Source: JACKBK01 sp963707275
GTDB taxonomy: Bacteria; Chloroflexota; Anaerolineae; JAAEKA01
Direction of reading: 5' to 3'
Length of the DNA: 64,000 nucleotides
Assembly (NCBI GenBank): GCA_963707275.1
Contig: CAVPPH010000003.1
Location: 248,001-312,000, forward strand
Below the pieces are notes generated by a model. That model saw only the letters and a list, made by a program, of their open reading frames with translations. It was not told the origin of the DNA and did not search any database. Numbering within the stretch: position 1 is the first letter of the stretch; each line of letters begins with the position of its first letter. This document shows positions 10,447 through 19,329 of this stretch, piece by piece. Both the position numbers and the translations under genes were made by a program.

Positions 10447-11925
10447 TTACGATGCGCCAAGCAGCCCGACGCGCTCGTTAAAGGCGTCGATCAGGGCGTC
10501 GATCTTGTCCAGGTTGGCGGGGATGCTGGTCCAGTAGTCGTCGTCGTACCACTGCGCCTGGATTTCCTCGTAGGTTCTTGCCCTGCTGCTCGACCCAGGT
10601 GTAGTACTTCAGGTTGTGGATACGCTTGCGGTCATGGTAGGACAGTTCCAGCATATTGTCGACTGACTTGCCCAGCAGGTAGCGGCTGATAGCGCCACGG
10701 CCGCGTCGATCTCGCCGTAACGGCCCTTCGCTCTCGCGCAGCTCCTCGCAGCCGGCTGCCGTACAGATCCATGGAGTCGGTGGCGACGGTCGCGACCACG
10801 TCCTTTTCAGTCAACTCGTAGTACTTGGCGAACTTGATGGCCGACAGCAGGTTGGCGATGCCGGAGATGCCCAGCAGCGGCAACTGGCAGATCAGCTCGC
10901 TGGGCACGCCCTGACTCGACCAGATACTCCGACCCGACCGGCTCGTTGAACAGGCGGATCAGGCTCATGCTGGCCTCGTCGTCGATGGCGATCACCATAT
11001 CGGTGTTCTTGACGTTGTGGATCCAGGGCACGTGCTTGTCGCCGATGCCCTCGATGCGGTGCGCGCCAAAGCCGTTCATCAGCAGCGTCGGGCACTGCAG
11101 CGCCTCGCTGGCGGCGATCTTGCTGGCCGGGAAGCGCTTCTTGAGGTAGTCGCCGCAGGCAATCGTGCCGGCCGAGCCGGTCGTCAGCGTCACGCCGCGG
11201 AAGCGGTCGTCCGGGCCCATGATCTGCGTCCAGCACCTCCTCGATGGCCGGACCGGTGACCTCGTGGTGCCACAGGTAGTTGCCGAACTCCTCGAACTGG
11301 TTGAAGATCATCAGATCCTGGCCGGAGCGGCGCAGCTCCCAGCACTTGTCGAAGATCTCCTTGACGTTGCTCTCGGAGCCGGGCGTCTTGATCGATCTCG
11401 CCGGCCACCGTGCTCAGCCAGTCGAAGCGCTCCTGGCTCATCCCTTCGGGCAGGATGGCGATCGACTCGCAGCCCAGCAGATTGGAGTCGTAGGCGCCGC
11501 CGCGGCAGTAGTTGCCGGTGGAGGGCCAGACCGCCTTCTGCGTGGTCGGGTCGAACTGGCCGGTGACCAGCCGCGGCACCAGGCAGCCGAAGGCCGCGCC
11601 GACCTTGTGCGCGCCGGTGGGGAACCACTTGCCGACGAGCAGCGACGATGCGCGCTCGGACGCCGGTCAGCTCCGGCGGGAACTCGATGTAGTTGACGCC
11701 GCCAAAGCCGCCGCCGCTGGCCACCGGCTCGTTGTGCCAGGTGATGCGGAACAGGTTCAGCGGGTTCAGATCCCACAGCCCGACGTCGCTCAGTTGCGCC
11801 TTGATGCTGTCCGGGATCAGGCCGGGATCGCGCATCTGCTTGAAGGTCGGGATGATGATGTTGCGCTCGCGCGCGCGCTGCACGGCTCGCTCCAGCCGCT
11901 CTTCGTGGATGGTCAGGTCGATCAT
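10447..11925 (-). CDS. PLP-dependent lyase/synthase-like enzyme (many frame breaks)
   Basis: This is a fold-type II PLP enzyme of about 490 residues, of the group usually annotated only as pyridoxal-phosphate dependent protein and found next to YgeW/YgeY genes. The start is MIDLTIHEERLERAVQRARE, then LWDLNPLNLFRITWHNEP and GFGGVNYIEFPPELTGV. Further motifs are STGNYCRGGAYDSNLLGCES, a substrate/PLP-phosphate loop, GVTLTTGSAGTIACGDYLKK, and ASEALQCPTLLMNGFGAHRI. It ends NERVGLLGAS at TAA 10447. Breaks occur near 11645, 11395, 11225, 10920, 10740, 10690 and 10575. The expected lysine segment (WFPTGAHKVGA type) is readable across one break. It follows the threonine-synthase-like gene. The reaction is unknown; a diaminopropionate ammonia-lyase-like beta-elimination is the closest guess. 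Confidence 0.8.
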
Positions 11926-11947
11926 GTTGGTGCCTCCTCTGGGTCTT

Positions 11948-12045
11948 GAAGTCAGTAATCAGTAGACAGTAATCAGTGAACAGTAGATATGGTCTGATCA
12001 CTGACCACTGTTTACCGTTTACTGGCCACTGTTCACCGTTTGAAT
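11948..12045. repeat. AGT-rich heptamer-type repeat (family H)
   Basis: Degenerate units of the form CAGTAATCAGTGAACAGTAGA change to the reverse-complement form (ACTGACCACTGTTTACCG), giving a long imperfect hairpin. Its distal arm overlaps the last codons and stop of the threonine-synthase-like gene at 12019. Confidence 0.75.
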
Positions 12046-13327
12046 CACGCGCTCGAAGTCGGCCAGGTCTGGCTCGACGTGATACGGGCGGGTGCCGGTC
12101 TGCGCGACCGCGGCCATCGCGCTCTTGACATCCTTCAGGCCGTTGCCGGTGTTGATGACGACGATCCGGTCGTCCGCATTCACCAGACCCTGCCCGGCGG
12201 CTTTCACCAGACCGGCATAGCTGGCTGCGCCGGCCGGTTCGGCGAAGACGCCGCTGCCACGCGCCAGCGCCGGAATGGCGGCCAGAATCTCGTCGTCGCT
12301 GACGGTGACGAACGCGCCGCCGGTCTCGACCACCGCGGCCATGGCCTTGATGCGGTCGCGCGGCAGCCCGGCGCTGATGCTGTCGGCCACCGTGTGGGCG
12401 GCGATGGGCGGCTTGGTCAGCACGTCCTCGCCGCGCTCCCACGCCTCGGCCAGGTAGTTGCTGCCCGCCGCCTGCACGCCATAGATGCGCGGCATCCGCT
12501 CGATCCAGCCCAGCGCGAACAAGATCCTTGAACCCCTTGTGCACCCCGCCGATGATGCAGCCGTCGCCCACGCTGACAAAGATGGCGTCAGGGGCCTCCC
12601 AGATCTCCCCTCTCCCTAAGAGAGAGGGTCGGGGGTGAGGGTGAGTTGCTCGCAAATCTCATAAGCTGACCGTCTTCTTGCCCTCGCTCATGTAGGGGTT
12701 GAAGCCGGTGTTGCGGTTGTACCAGCCGTAACGCTCCGCGACCTGCAGACACAGGTCGAACGCGTCGTCGTAGGTGCCGTTGACCAGCAGCACGGTCGAG
12801 CCGAAGGCCAGCAGCTGCGCGACCTTGGCCTGCGGCGCGCTGTCGGGCACGAAGATGACGTTCGGCTGGGCGACGCTGGCGCACAGGCCGGCCAGCGCCG
12901 CCGCCGCGTTGCCGGTGCTGGCGGTGGTGATGACGTCCGCGCCCTTTTCCTGCGCCTTGACCACCGCCAGCGCGCTGGCCCGGTCCTTGAACGAGGCGGT
13001 GGGCTTGCGGCCGTCGTCCTTGATCCACAGATCGCGTCAGCCCCAGCGACTCGGCCAGCCGCGGCGCCGGTAGAGCGGCGTCCACCCGACGGCCAGCGGC
13101 GGCACAGGCGAGTCCGGCTCCACCGGCAGCAACGGCCGGTAGCGCCAGATCGAGTAGTCGTCGCTCTCGGCCAGCGTGCGCGGGCTGACGCTGAAGCTGA
13201 TCAGCCCGTAGTCGTACTCGACATCGAGGATACCCTCGTAGCCGTGGTCAGGGCAGACGTATTCGACTTCGCCAGGTTCGTAGACCTTGCCGCAGATGAC
13301 GCAGCGCAAGCCGGTGACGTGGTTCAT
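12019..13327 (-). CDS. Threonine-synthase-like PLP enzyme, interrupted by a palindromic repeat
   Basis: This is a fold-type II PLP enzyme with an N-terminal zinc-ribbon-like section (CVICGKVYEPGEVEYVCPDH) typical of long threonine synthases. Next come the lysine region (KPTASFKDRASALAVVKAQ, containing the SFKDR motif), STGNAAAALAGLCASVAQPN (phosphate loop) and VSVGDGCIIGGVHKGFKDL. The C-terminal INTGNGLKDVKSAM closes the domain. A 45-bp palindromic repeat sits at 12601-12645, exactly between EICEQL and WEAPDAIF, and changes the frame. Further breaks lie near 13040 and 12530, the latter an extra G in AAGGATC. The last codons (VNSGQ) and the TAA come from the adjacent AGT-rich repeat. With YgeY, YgeW and carbamate kinase nearby, it may be a catabolic lyase rather than a biosynthetic ThrC. 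Confidence 0.78.
12601..12645. repeat. Palindromic REP-type insertion inside a coding sequence
   Basis: The sequence CCCTCTCCCTAAGAGAGAGG forms a hairpin and is followed by a GGGTGAGGGTGAG tail. On the coding strand it reads as the familiar LSLRERG-type peptide. It has no counterpart in the enzyme family and separates two conserved blocks. Confidence 0.75.
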
Positions 13328-13410
13328 GGTGATGACAGGGTGAAAGAGGGAGAGAGGGTGAGAGGGTGACAATCTGATCTTCTGACCCTGGTTTCCCTTC
13401 TTTCCCTTTC

Positions 13411-14388
13411 CTACGACATCGTCAACGCCATGACCGCCTTCTGCACGTGCAGGCGGTTCTCGGCTTCATCGTAGACGACGCTCTGCGGACCGTCGATGAC
13501 GGCATCGGCGACTTCGATGTTGCGGTCGGCAGGCAGGCAGTGCATGTAGATCGCGTCGCGCGCGGCCAGGCTCATGCGCCGCTCGTCGGCGATCCAGTCG
13601 GTGTACTTCTTGCCGATCTCGACGCTCTCGGCCTGGTCCTCGGTGGTGACCCAGCAGCCCCAGCTCTTGGGATAGACCACGTCGGCACCCTTGAAGCCCT
13701 CGTCCATGTCGTGCATGATCTCGAAGCTGCCGCCAGCGCCGCGCGCGTTGTCGGCTGCCTGCTGGACGATGTCGGGCATCAGCTTGAACTCGGGCGGATG
13801 CACCAGCCGCACGTTCATGCCGTAGCGGGTCATCAGCAGGATCAGGCTCTGCGGCACGCTCAGCGGTTTCTGGTAGCTCTTGGCGTAGGCATAGCTGACC
13901 GCGATAGTCTTGCCGCGCGGATCGCCCTTCTTCTCGATGATGGTCATCAGGTCGGCCAGGATCTGGAAGGGGTGGTAGACATCGCACTGCATGTTGAGGA
14001 TCGGCACGCGGCTGGCTGCGGCCACGTCGCGGATGTAGTCGTTGCCGATGCCCCAGTCACACTGGCGGATGGCGATCCCGTCGTAGTAGCGTCCGTAGAT
14101 CTCGCCGATCTCCTTGGCGGTGTCGCCGTGGCTGATCTGCGTCGTGGTCGAGTCGATGAAGGCGCCGTGGCCGCCAAGTTGGGCAATGCCGGCCTCGAAG
14201 CTGGAGCGCGTGCGGGTGCTGCTAAAGAAGAAGAGCATCGCCAGCACCTTGTCGCGCAGATAGGCCTGAGAAGCGCCCATCGCACGCTCGCGCTTCAGAT
14301 GCAGCGCAACATCCATCACGGTGTCGATCTCGTCCTTGGTCCATTCCTGGGTCGTGATCATGTCACGGCCGCGTAGGTGTGTTTGCAT
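13411..14388 (-). CDS. Aspartate/ornithine-type carbamoyltransferase, YgeW-like
   Basis: This transfers a carbamoyl group to or from an amino substrate. The frame is intact at 325 residues. The carbamoyl-phosphate motif STRTRSSFEAG is at about residue 60. The C-terminal HCLPADRNIEVADAVIDGP carries the HCLP signature of the OTC branch. It ends LHVQKAVMALTMS. I place the start at MQTHLRGRDMITTQEW (14388) because the longer frame reads back through a 19-bp inverted repeat. It sits between the threonine-synthase-like gene and YgeY, with carbamate kinase just beyond. That order is typical of YgeW clusters and of fermentative carbamoyl-phosphate disposal, where the enzyme would run toward carbamoyl phosphate. 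Plain catabolic ornithine carbamoyltransferase is the main alternative. Confidence 0.84.
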   Translation of the reverse strand: MQTHLRGRDMITTQEWTKDEIDTVMDVALHLKRERAMGASQAYLRDKVLAMLFFFSSTRTRSSFEAGIAQLGGHGAFIDSTTTQISHGDTAKEIGEIYGRYYDGIAIRQCDWGIGNDYIRDVAAASRVPILNMQCDVYHPFQILADLMTIIEKKGDPRGKTIAVSYAYAKSYQKPLSVPQSLILLMTRYGMNVRLVHPPEFKLMPDIVQQAADNARGAGGSFEIMHDMDEGFKGADVVYPKSWGCWVTTEDQAESVEIGKKYTDWIADERRMSLAARDAIYMHCLPADRNIEVADAVIDGPQSVVYDEAENRLHVQKAVMALTMS

Positions 14389-14426
14389 GGTTGGTTCTCC
14401 TGAAACGGGAATGTGTTTGTTGTCTG

Positions 14427-14499
14427 GTAGGGGCATGAATGCCGGCGTTACGTCGTCGACTATTGGCGAAAGCCTGCAAGCCGGCATTCATGCCCCTAC
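14427..14499. repeat. Perfect 19-bp inverted repeat
   Basis: GTAGGGGCATGAATGCCGG at 14427-14445 is the exact reverse complement of 14481-14499, with a 35-base loop between. It fills the 119-bp gap between the hydrolase stop and the carbamoyltransferase start. There is no T-run. It may act as an mRNA processing or stability hairpin. Confidence 0.85.
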
Positions 14500-14507
14500 G
14501 TTACGTG

Positions 14508-15714
14508 TTACCCGTCGTGCTTCAACATCGCAGGCAACAACGCATAGAACTTCGTCGCCTCGACCACGTCCTCCAGCGGCACGTGCTCGTTGACGGCATG
14601 GGCGTAGATCTCGTCGCCAGGGCCGAAGCCGATGCTGGGAATGCCGGCCTTGCCGCGCCAGTAGTTGCCGTTGGTGGAGAAGTCCCACTTGCCCGCCGGC
14701 CCGCTGCGGTCCCACAGCGCCTCGACGGTGGCCTGCCCGGCCAGCACGTAGGGATCGTCTGCCTCCAGCGCCCAGGCCGGGAAGTACTTCTCGTAGCGGA
14801 ACACCTCGCCGGTGTGGCTCGGCTCGGTCCAGACAAGCTCCTCGATACGGAAGTCCTCACGGTGCTCGGCCGGGAGGATAGCCTCGATCTCACCGATAAC
14901 GCTGTCCACCGTGTCGCCGAAGGTGACGCGGCGGTCGATGAAGATGCGGCATTCGTCGGGGACAGCGTTGTCGCTGGGGCTGACGCTGCTGATGCGGGTC
15001 ACGGTAATGCGGCCCTGGCCCAGGAATTCGTGGGTGCGCAGGGTGGCATCCATCTTGTCGATTGCGTCGATCACCGGCAGCATCTTGTAGATCGCGTTGT
15101 CGCCCATGTAGTTGCTGGCGGCGTGGGCGCTCTTGCCTTTGCAGACGACCTCAAGTTCCAGCCTGCCCTTGTGGCCGCGGTAGACGTTCATCTTGGTCGG
15201 TTCGCCGATGACCACGAAATCGGGGCGCACGCCCTGCCACTCGACGAACGCCGCGCAGCCGACGCCGTCGCACCATTCCTCGATGTTGCCCAGGTAGTAG
15301 ACGGTGTAACCATCCAGCAGCCCCAGATCGCGGGCGATGGCCATGCCGTAGACCATGCCGGGCGTGCTGCCCTTCTCATCCAGCGCGCCGCGGGCGTAGA
15401 AGATGCCGTCCTCGACCTTGCCCTGGAAGGGGTCCCACGGCCACTGCGCCGGGTCGCCGATGCCCACGGTGTCGATGTGGCTGTCGTAGAGCAGGATCGT
15501 CGGCCCGCTGCCGATGCGGCCCACGATGCTGCCGTAGCGGTCCACATAAACCTCGTCGAAACCCAGGGTGCGCATCTCCTCGCCGATGCGCTGGCCGACA
15601 GCCTCGATGTCGCTGTCCATGCTAGGGATCGCAACGATTTCGCGGCAGAAAGGCGATGATATCGTCGTGCGCGGCGGCTACCCGCTCGTTGATGGATTTG
15701 ATGGTGTCTTGCAT
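14508..15714 (-). CDS. YgeY-type M20 family hydrolase
   Basis: This is a zinc-dependent M20 peptidase/deacylase-fold enzyme of the selenium-metabolism-linked YgeY group. After the start MQDTIKSINERVAAAHDDII, one extra T near 15650 breaks the frame; repaired it reads AFCREIVAIPSMDSDIEAVG. Metal-site motifs are LLYDSHIDTVGIGD (His-x-Asp), RGALDEKGSTPGM and GNIEEWCDGVGC (Glu-Glu pair). The dimerisation domain includes GHKGRLELEVVCKGKSAHAA. The C-terminal GFGPGDEIYAHAVNEHVP holds the last metal histidine. The length of about 402 residues matches YgeY. The substrate is not known from sequence; with carbamoyltransferase and kinase beside it, an acyl or carbamoyl amino acid is plausible. Confidence 0.87.
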
Positions 15715-15735
15715 GATAGTACCTCGTTTTCTCTC

Positions 15736-15800
15736 AGGTGACAGTCACTTTCGGCTCCTTTCGCTTCGCTACAGGAGTCTTCGAAAAGTGACTGTCACCT
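15736..15800. repeat. 65-nt palindromic element B, copy 1
   Basis: The arms AGGTGACAGTCACTT (15736-15750) and AAGTGACTGTCACCT (15786-15800) are perfectly complementary. Copy 2 lies in reverse orientation at 57627-57691 with the same length and paired base changes in the stem. Confidence 0.88.
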
Positions 15801-15804
15801 TATG

Positions 15805-16755
15805 TTAGCTCGCCACGATCCAGGTGCCGGTTTCATGCGCCAGCGCCTTGCCGATCTCAGGTGGCGAGGTGATCAGGGCGGGGTTGCCGGTGTTACGCAC
15901 GAACTTGATGGCGGCCTCGACCTTGGGTTTCATGCTGCCCGGCGCGAAATGTCCATCGCTCAGGTAGCGTTCCAGCTCATCCACCGTCACCTGCGACAGA
16001 TTTTGCTGCTGCGGCGTGTTGAAGTTGATCGCGATCTGCGAGACGCCGGTGGAGATCAGCAGCAGGTCGATGCCGATCTGTTCGGCCAGCAGGCCGCTTG
16101 CCCAGTCCTTGTCGATGACCGCGTAGATGCCCTGTAGCTGGCGCAGCTCGCCGCTCTGGTTTTGCACCACCGGAATGCCGCCGCCGCCGGCGGCGATGAC
16201 CACGTTGCCCGCCTCCAGCAGCACGCGCACCGACGCTTCTTCGATGACCTCCAGCGGTTTGGGCGAGGCGACCACCCGCCGCCAGCCGCGGCCGGCGTCC
16301 TCGACCACCTGCCAGCCGTCCGCTTCGAACTTGCGCGCGTCTTCCTCCGACAGGAAGCTGCCGATCGGCTTGCTGGGCTGCTGAAAGGCAGGATCGTCGC
16401 GGTCCACCAGCACCTGCGTGACGACCGACACCACCGGCGCACCCACGCCACGGCTGTACAGCTCGTTGCGCAGCGCTTGTTGCAGCATGTAGCCGATGGA
16501 ACCCTGCGTGTCGGCCACGATCAGATCCAGCGGGGTGGTGTGGACTTCGCCGGCGGCGATCTCGTTGCGGCGCAGGATGTAGCCGACCTGCGGCCCGTTG
16601 CCGTGGGTGATGACCAGCCGCCAACCGGCCTCCACCATGTCGGCCAGATGCCGGCAGGTCTCGCGCACGGCGTCCCACTGATGTGGAACGTCTGGCTGGT
16701 CTTTGTGCGTGATGAGGGAGTTGCCGCCAACGGCTACCAGAGCGACTTTGGTCAT
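15805..16755 (-). CDS. arcC: Carbamate kinase
   Basis: This makes ATP from carbamoyl phosphate and ADP, the energy-yielding last step of carbamoyl-based amino acid or purine fermentation. The frame is intact at 316 residues. Family motifs are ALVAVGGNSLI at the N-terminus, RLVITHGNGPQVGYILRRNE, VVIAAGGGGIPV, and the lid/phosphate segment MKPKVEAAIKFVRNTG. It is the first enzyme gene after the GntR regulator, with 57 bp between them that hold a hairpin. The order regulator, kinase, YgeY, YgeW supports one transcription unit. It could equally be named yqeA by analogy with the E. coli cluster; the biochemical function is the same. Confidence 0.93.
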   Translation of the reverse strand: MTKVALVAVGGNSLITHKDQPDVPHQWDAVRETCRHLADMVEAGWRLVITHGNGPQVGYILRRNEIAAGEVHTTPLDLIVADTQGSIGYMLQQALRNELYSRGVGAPVVSVVTQVLVDRDDPAFQQPSKPIGSFLSEEDARKFEADGWQVVEDAGRGWRRVVASPKPLEVIEEASVRVLLEAGNVVIAAGGGGIPVVQNQSGELRQLQGIYAVIDKDWASGLLAEQIGIDLLLISTGVSQIAINFNTPQQQNLSQVTVDELERYLSDGHFAPGSMKPKVEAAIKFVRNTGNPALITSPPEIGKALAHETGTWIVAS

Positions 16756-16782
16756 GGTAGAACCTTTCGTGTACGGTTGTGG

Positions 16783-16810
16783 AGTTCGACTTTTCGGAGA
16801 AAGTCGAACT
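16783..16810 (-). other. Hairpin between regulator and carbamate kinase
   Basis: AGTTCGACTTT at 16783-16793 pairs with AAAGTCGAACT at 16800-16810 around a six-base loop, directly after the regulator stop codon on the minus strand. No T-run follows, so it is more likely a processing or partial-attenuation hairpin than a strong terminator. Confidence 0.6.
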
Positions 16811-16812
16811 TC

Positions 16813-17544
16813 TTACGACCAGCTCTGCACGAGACGCAGGCCCAGCAGCTTCTCGTTGTAGACGCTGCTGCCGCAAAGCAACGGCTCGTTCTGCCGGTCA
16901 TAGAATACCTGCTTGAGCTGCAACACAGGCTGATCAGCGTCCAGTCGCAGCACGCTGCGCGCGTCGGGACCGGGCAGGGCCGCGCTGATATCGAAGATAT
17001 CGTAGGCGATTTGCGAGTTGCAATAGCGGGCGATGAACTCGTCGATAGGAAGCTGGCCGTCACACTGTTCAGGCGGGAAGCGCAAGGAGGCCAGCGGGAT
17101 GGCGTTGCTGGCAAGGATGGCAGGCATCTCGTCGGCAAGAAAAACGCGTTGTAGGAAGAAGATCGGATCATCCTCCTGCAACGCCAGCAATTCGATCTCA
17201 CCCTCTGTGGCCGGACGCACCGCACGCGAGAGAACCTGGATCGCCGGCTCGCGGCCGCTGAACTCAATCAGGCGCAGGAAGTTCCACAGCCCGCCCAGAC
17301 TGGTGGGGATGTTCTCCAGGCGTGCGTTGACGTAGGTGCCGTCGCCCTGTTTGCGCAACACCAGCCCCTGCGTCGCCAGCCGGGCCAGCGCGCTGCGCAC
17401 CGTGGCGCGGCTGACGCCCAGTTGCGCGGCCAGCTCGCTTTCGGAGGGCAACCGGCTGGCAGGCGCGTACTCCTGGCTCCTGATGCGCTCGGCCAACAGG
17501 TCGCTGACCTGGGTGGTGATGGACTTGGGACGCTCGATGAGCAT
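16813..17544 (-). CDS. GntR-family regulator with UTRA effector domain
   Basis: This is a DNA-binding regulator of 243 residues in an intact frame. Residues about 8-75 form the winged helix: VSDLLAERIRSQEYAPASRL, PSESELAAQLGVSRATVRSA and GLVLRKQGDGTYV, the standard GntR pattern. The remainder is a HutC/UTRA-type ligand pocket (RVFLADEMPAILASNAIPL, DISAALPGPDARSVLRLDAD). I start at MLIERPKS (17544), close to a clean promoter. The gene heads the 17-kb co-directional catabolic block and is separated from the first enzyme gene by 57 bp, so it most likely controls that block and itself in response to a pathway metabolite. The ligand is unknown. Confidence 0.88.
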   Translation of the reverse strand: MLIERPKSITTQVSDLLAERIRSQEYAPASRLPSESELAAQLGVSRATVRSALARLATQGLVLRKQGDGTYVNARLENIPTSLGGLWNFLRLIEFSGREPAIQVLSRAVRPATEGEIELLALQEDDPIFFLQRVFLADEMPAILASNAIPLASLRFPPEQCDGQLPIDEFIARYCNSQIAYDIFDISAALPGPDARSVLRLDADQPVLQLKQVFYDRQNEPLLCGSSVYNEKLLGLRLVQSWS

Positions 17545-17602
17545 GACAGTTGGTGGACAATTCACCGAAGATAAGACAGACGGCAATCGTCTGACGTTTA
17601 CA

Positions 17603-17631
17603 ATTATCGCGCAGGCTGGGCTGAATGTCAA
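17603..17631 (-). promoter_or_regulatory. Sigma70-type promoter for the GntR-led block
   Basis: Read on the minus strand, TTGACA (17631-17626) is followed by 17 bases and GATAAT (17608-17603). The predicted transcript start is about 50 bases before the regulator ATG. This is the only strong promoter I see upstream of the block. Confidence 0.72.
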
Positions 17632-17860
17632 TGGTTTTCGCGTTGAATTTCACCGATAAATCTGGCACACAAATAACTGTCCAGATTAACTTCACTGCTC
17701 TTGCCGGTCTCCGATCGGTCCATCCCGCAAAGTTGATTACGTGCAGTTTCAAAGAACCTGGTCGATTTGCGCGGTGGTTTGGACCATGATGGCGCGAGGG
17801 GTCACGACGCCTCACACTACACCAATTCCAAACTCATCGACAAAATATGATCTGCATCAT

Positions 17861-17888
17861 TTGCTGCAACGCTGAAATCGTGGATAAT
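17861..17888 (+). promoter_or_regulatory. Sigma70-type promoter for glutamate/leucine dehydrogenase gene
   Basis: TTGCTG (17861-17866), a 16-base spacer and GATAAT (17883-17888) place the transcript start near 17896, about 120 bases ahead of the ATG at 18018. Confidence 0.55.
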
Positions 17889-17895
17889 ATGATCA

Positions 17896-17965
17896 GTTTC
17901 TGTGCAACGGCGCACAGGCCCGTGGAATCTGACCACTGGCGCGACGCGCCGGTGGCTTTTTTTGT
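17896..17965 (+). ncRNA. Short leader with intrinsic terminator upstream of the dehydrogenase gene
   Basis: A small hairpin (CTGTGC at 17900, GCACAG at 17912) is followed by an 11-bp stem from 17933 to 17955 and then CTTTTTTTG. The stem-plus-T-run lies between the promoter and the ribosome site, so it should reduce read-through. CCGTGG at 17920-17925 could pair with the first CCAC of the terminator as a rival structure. I do not recognise a known riboswitch class. Confidence 0.55.
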
Positions 17966-18017
17966 TTCGGCACACCTAATAATGGTGGGGCAATTTCTTT
18001 CAAAGGAGAAAGATACG

Positions 18018-19328
18018 ATGACAGTCTTGACCAAAGATCCGCAGACCGTTGTAACCCCGGAGGTAAACGGCACCATGAACATCGAGGAACTCAATCCATT
18101 TGCGATTGCGCAGCGCCAGTTGGACGAAGCTGTGGAAATCCTTGAGCTTGACGAAGCCACGCACCAGATGCTGCGCTGGCCGATGCGCGAGCTGAAGTTC
18201 ACGATCCCGGTGAAGATGGACGACGGCACGGTGAAGGTGTTTCACGGCTATCGCGTGCAGTACAACGACTCGCGCGGCCCGGCCAAGGGCGGCCTGCGCT
18301 TCCACCCCGAGGAGACCATCGACACGGTGCGCGCGCTGTCAGCCTGGATGACCTGGAAGACCGCCGTGGTTGACATCCCGCTGGGCGGCGGCAAGGGCGG
18401 CGTGACCTGCAACCCCAAGGAGCTGTCGATGGCCGAGCTGGAGCGCCTGAGCCGCGGCTACATGCGCCGCGTGGCCGGCTTCATCGGCCCTGAGACCGAC
18501 GTGCCTGCGCCGGATGTGTACACCACTCCGCAGATCATGGCCTGGATGCGCGACGAGTACGAAGCGATCCACATGCACCAGGCACCCGGCATCATCACCG
18601 GCAAGCCGCTGGAACTGGGCGGCTCGGCTGGCCGCGGCGACGCCACAGCGCGCGGCGGCATCTACACCACCCGCGAGGCGGCCAAGCTGCTGGGCATCGA
18701 GCTCAACGGCGCGACCGCGGCCGTGCAGGGCTACGGCAACGCCGGCTTCTTCGGCCACAAGCTGGGCGTAGACATCCTCGGCCTGAAGGTCATCGCCGCC
18801 AGCGACTCCAGGGGCGGCGTCTACAATGCCGACGGCCTCGACTACGACGAACTGGCCGCCTGGAAGCAGGAGACCGGCTCGGTCATCAACTTCCCCGGCA
18901 CGACCTTCATCAGCAACGAGGATCTGCTGGAGCTGGACGTAACCGTGCTCATGCCTTCGGCGCTGGAGAACGTCATCACCGCGGCCAACGCCGATCGCAT
19001 CAAGGCGAAGATCGTCACCGAGCTGGCCAACGGCCCCACGACTCCCGAGGCCGACGCGATCCTGCACGAGAACGGCGTCTATGTGATCCCTGACTTCCTC
19101 TGCAACGCCGGCGGCGTCACCGTCAGCTACTTCGAGCAGGTGCAGAACGCCTACAACTTCTACTGGACCGAGGACGAGGTGCATGTCCGCCTCGACCAGA
19201 AGATGACCAAGGCCTTCCACACCGTCCACGAGATGGCGCAGCGCAAGGATGTCCACAACCGCCTGGCTGCCTACCTGGTCTCCGTAGACCGCGTCGCCAA
19301 GGCGATGAAGCTGCGCGGCTGGGTTTAG
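18018..19328 (+). CDS. Glu/Leu/Phe/Val dehydrogenase, glutamate dehydrogenase type
   Basis: This carries out reversible NAD(P)-dependent oxidative deamination of an amino acid, most likely glutamate. The frame is intact at 436 residues. The start at 18018 is preceded by AAAGGAGAAAG; a longer frame upstream passes through the terminator hairpin and is rejected. Key motifs are GYRVQYNDSRGPAKGGLRF (substrate region), TWKTAVVDIPLGGGKGG with the catalytic lysine region, TDVPAPDVYTTPQIMAWM, TARGGIYTTREAAK and the Rossmann turn VQGYGNAGFFGHKLGVDI. The C-terminal NAGGVTVSYFEQVQNAYNF is the family end. Leucine or phenylalanine dehydrogenase activity is less likely given the length and the KGGLRFHP motif. 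The leader terminator suggests transcriptional control. Confidence 0.92.
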   Translation: MTVLTKDPQTVVTPEVNGTMNIEELNPFAIAQRQLDEAVEILELDEATHQMLRWPMRELKFTIPVKMDDGTVKVFHGYRVQYNDSRGPAKGGLRFHPEETIDTVRALSAWMTWKTAVVDIPLGGGKGGVTCNPKELSMAELERLSRGYMRRVAGFIGPETDVPAPDVYTTPQIMAWMRDEYEAIHMHQAPGIITGKPLELGGSAGRGDATARGGIYTTREAAKLLGIELNGATAAVQGYGNAGFFGHKLGVDILGLKVIAASDSRGGVYNADGLDYDELAAWKQETGSVINFPGTTFISNEDLLELDVTVLMPSALENVITAANADRIKAKIVTELANGPTTPEADAILHENGVYVIPDFLCNAGGVTVSYFEQVQNAYNFYWTEDEVHVRLDQKMTKAFHTVHEMAQRKDVHNRLAAYLVSVDRVAKAMKLRGWV

Positions 19329-19329
19329 C

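Noticed and set aside
14439..15659. 406-codon plus-strand frame opposite YgeY
   Set aside because: Antisense shadow with biased composition; YgeY metal-site motifs are on the other strand.
17896..17965. Guanidine-II (mini-ykkC) or glutamine riboswitch before the dehydrogenase
   Set aside because: The first hairpin has an ACGG-like loop but the second lacks the required ACGR loop, and glutamine-RNA motifs are absent.
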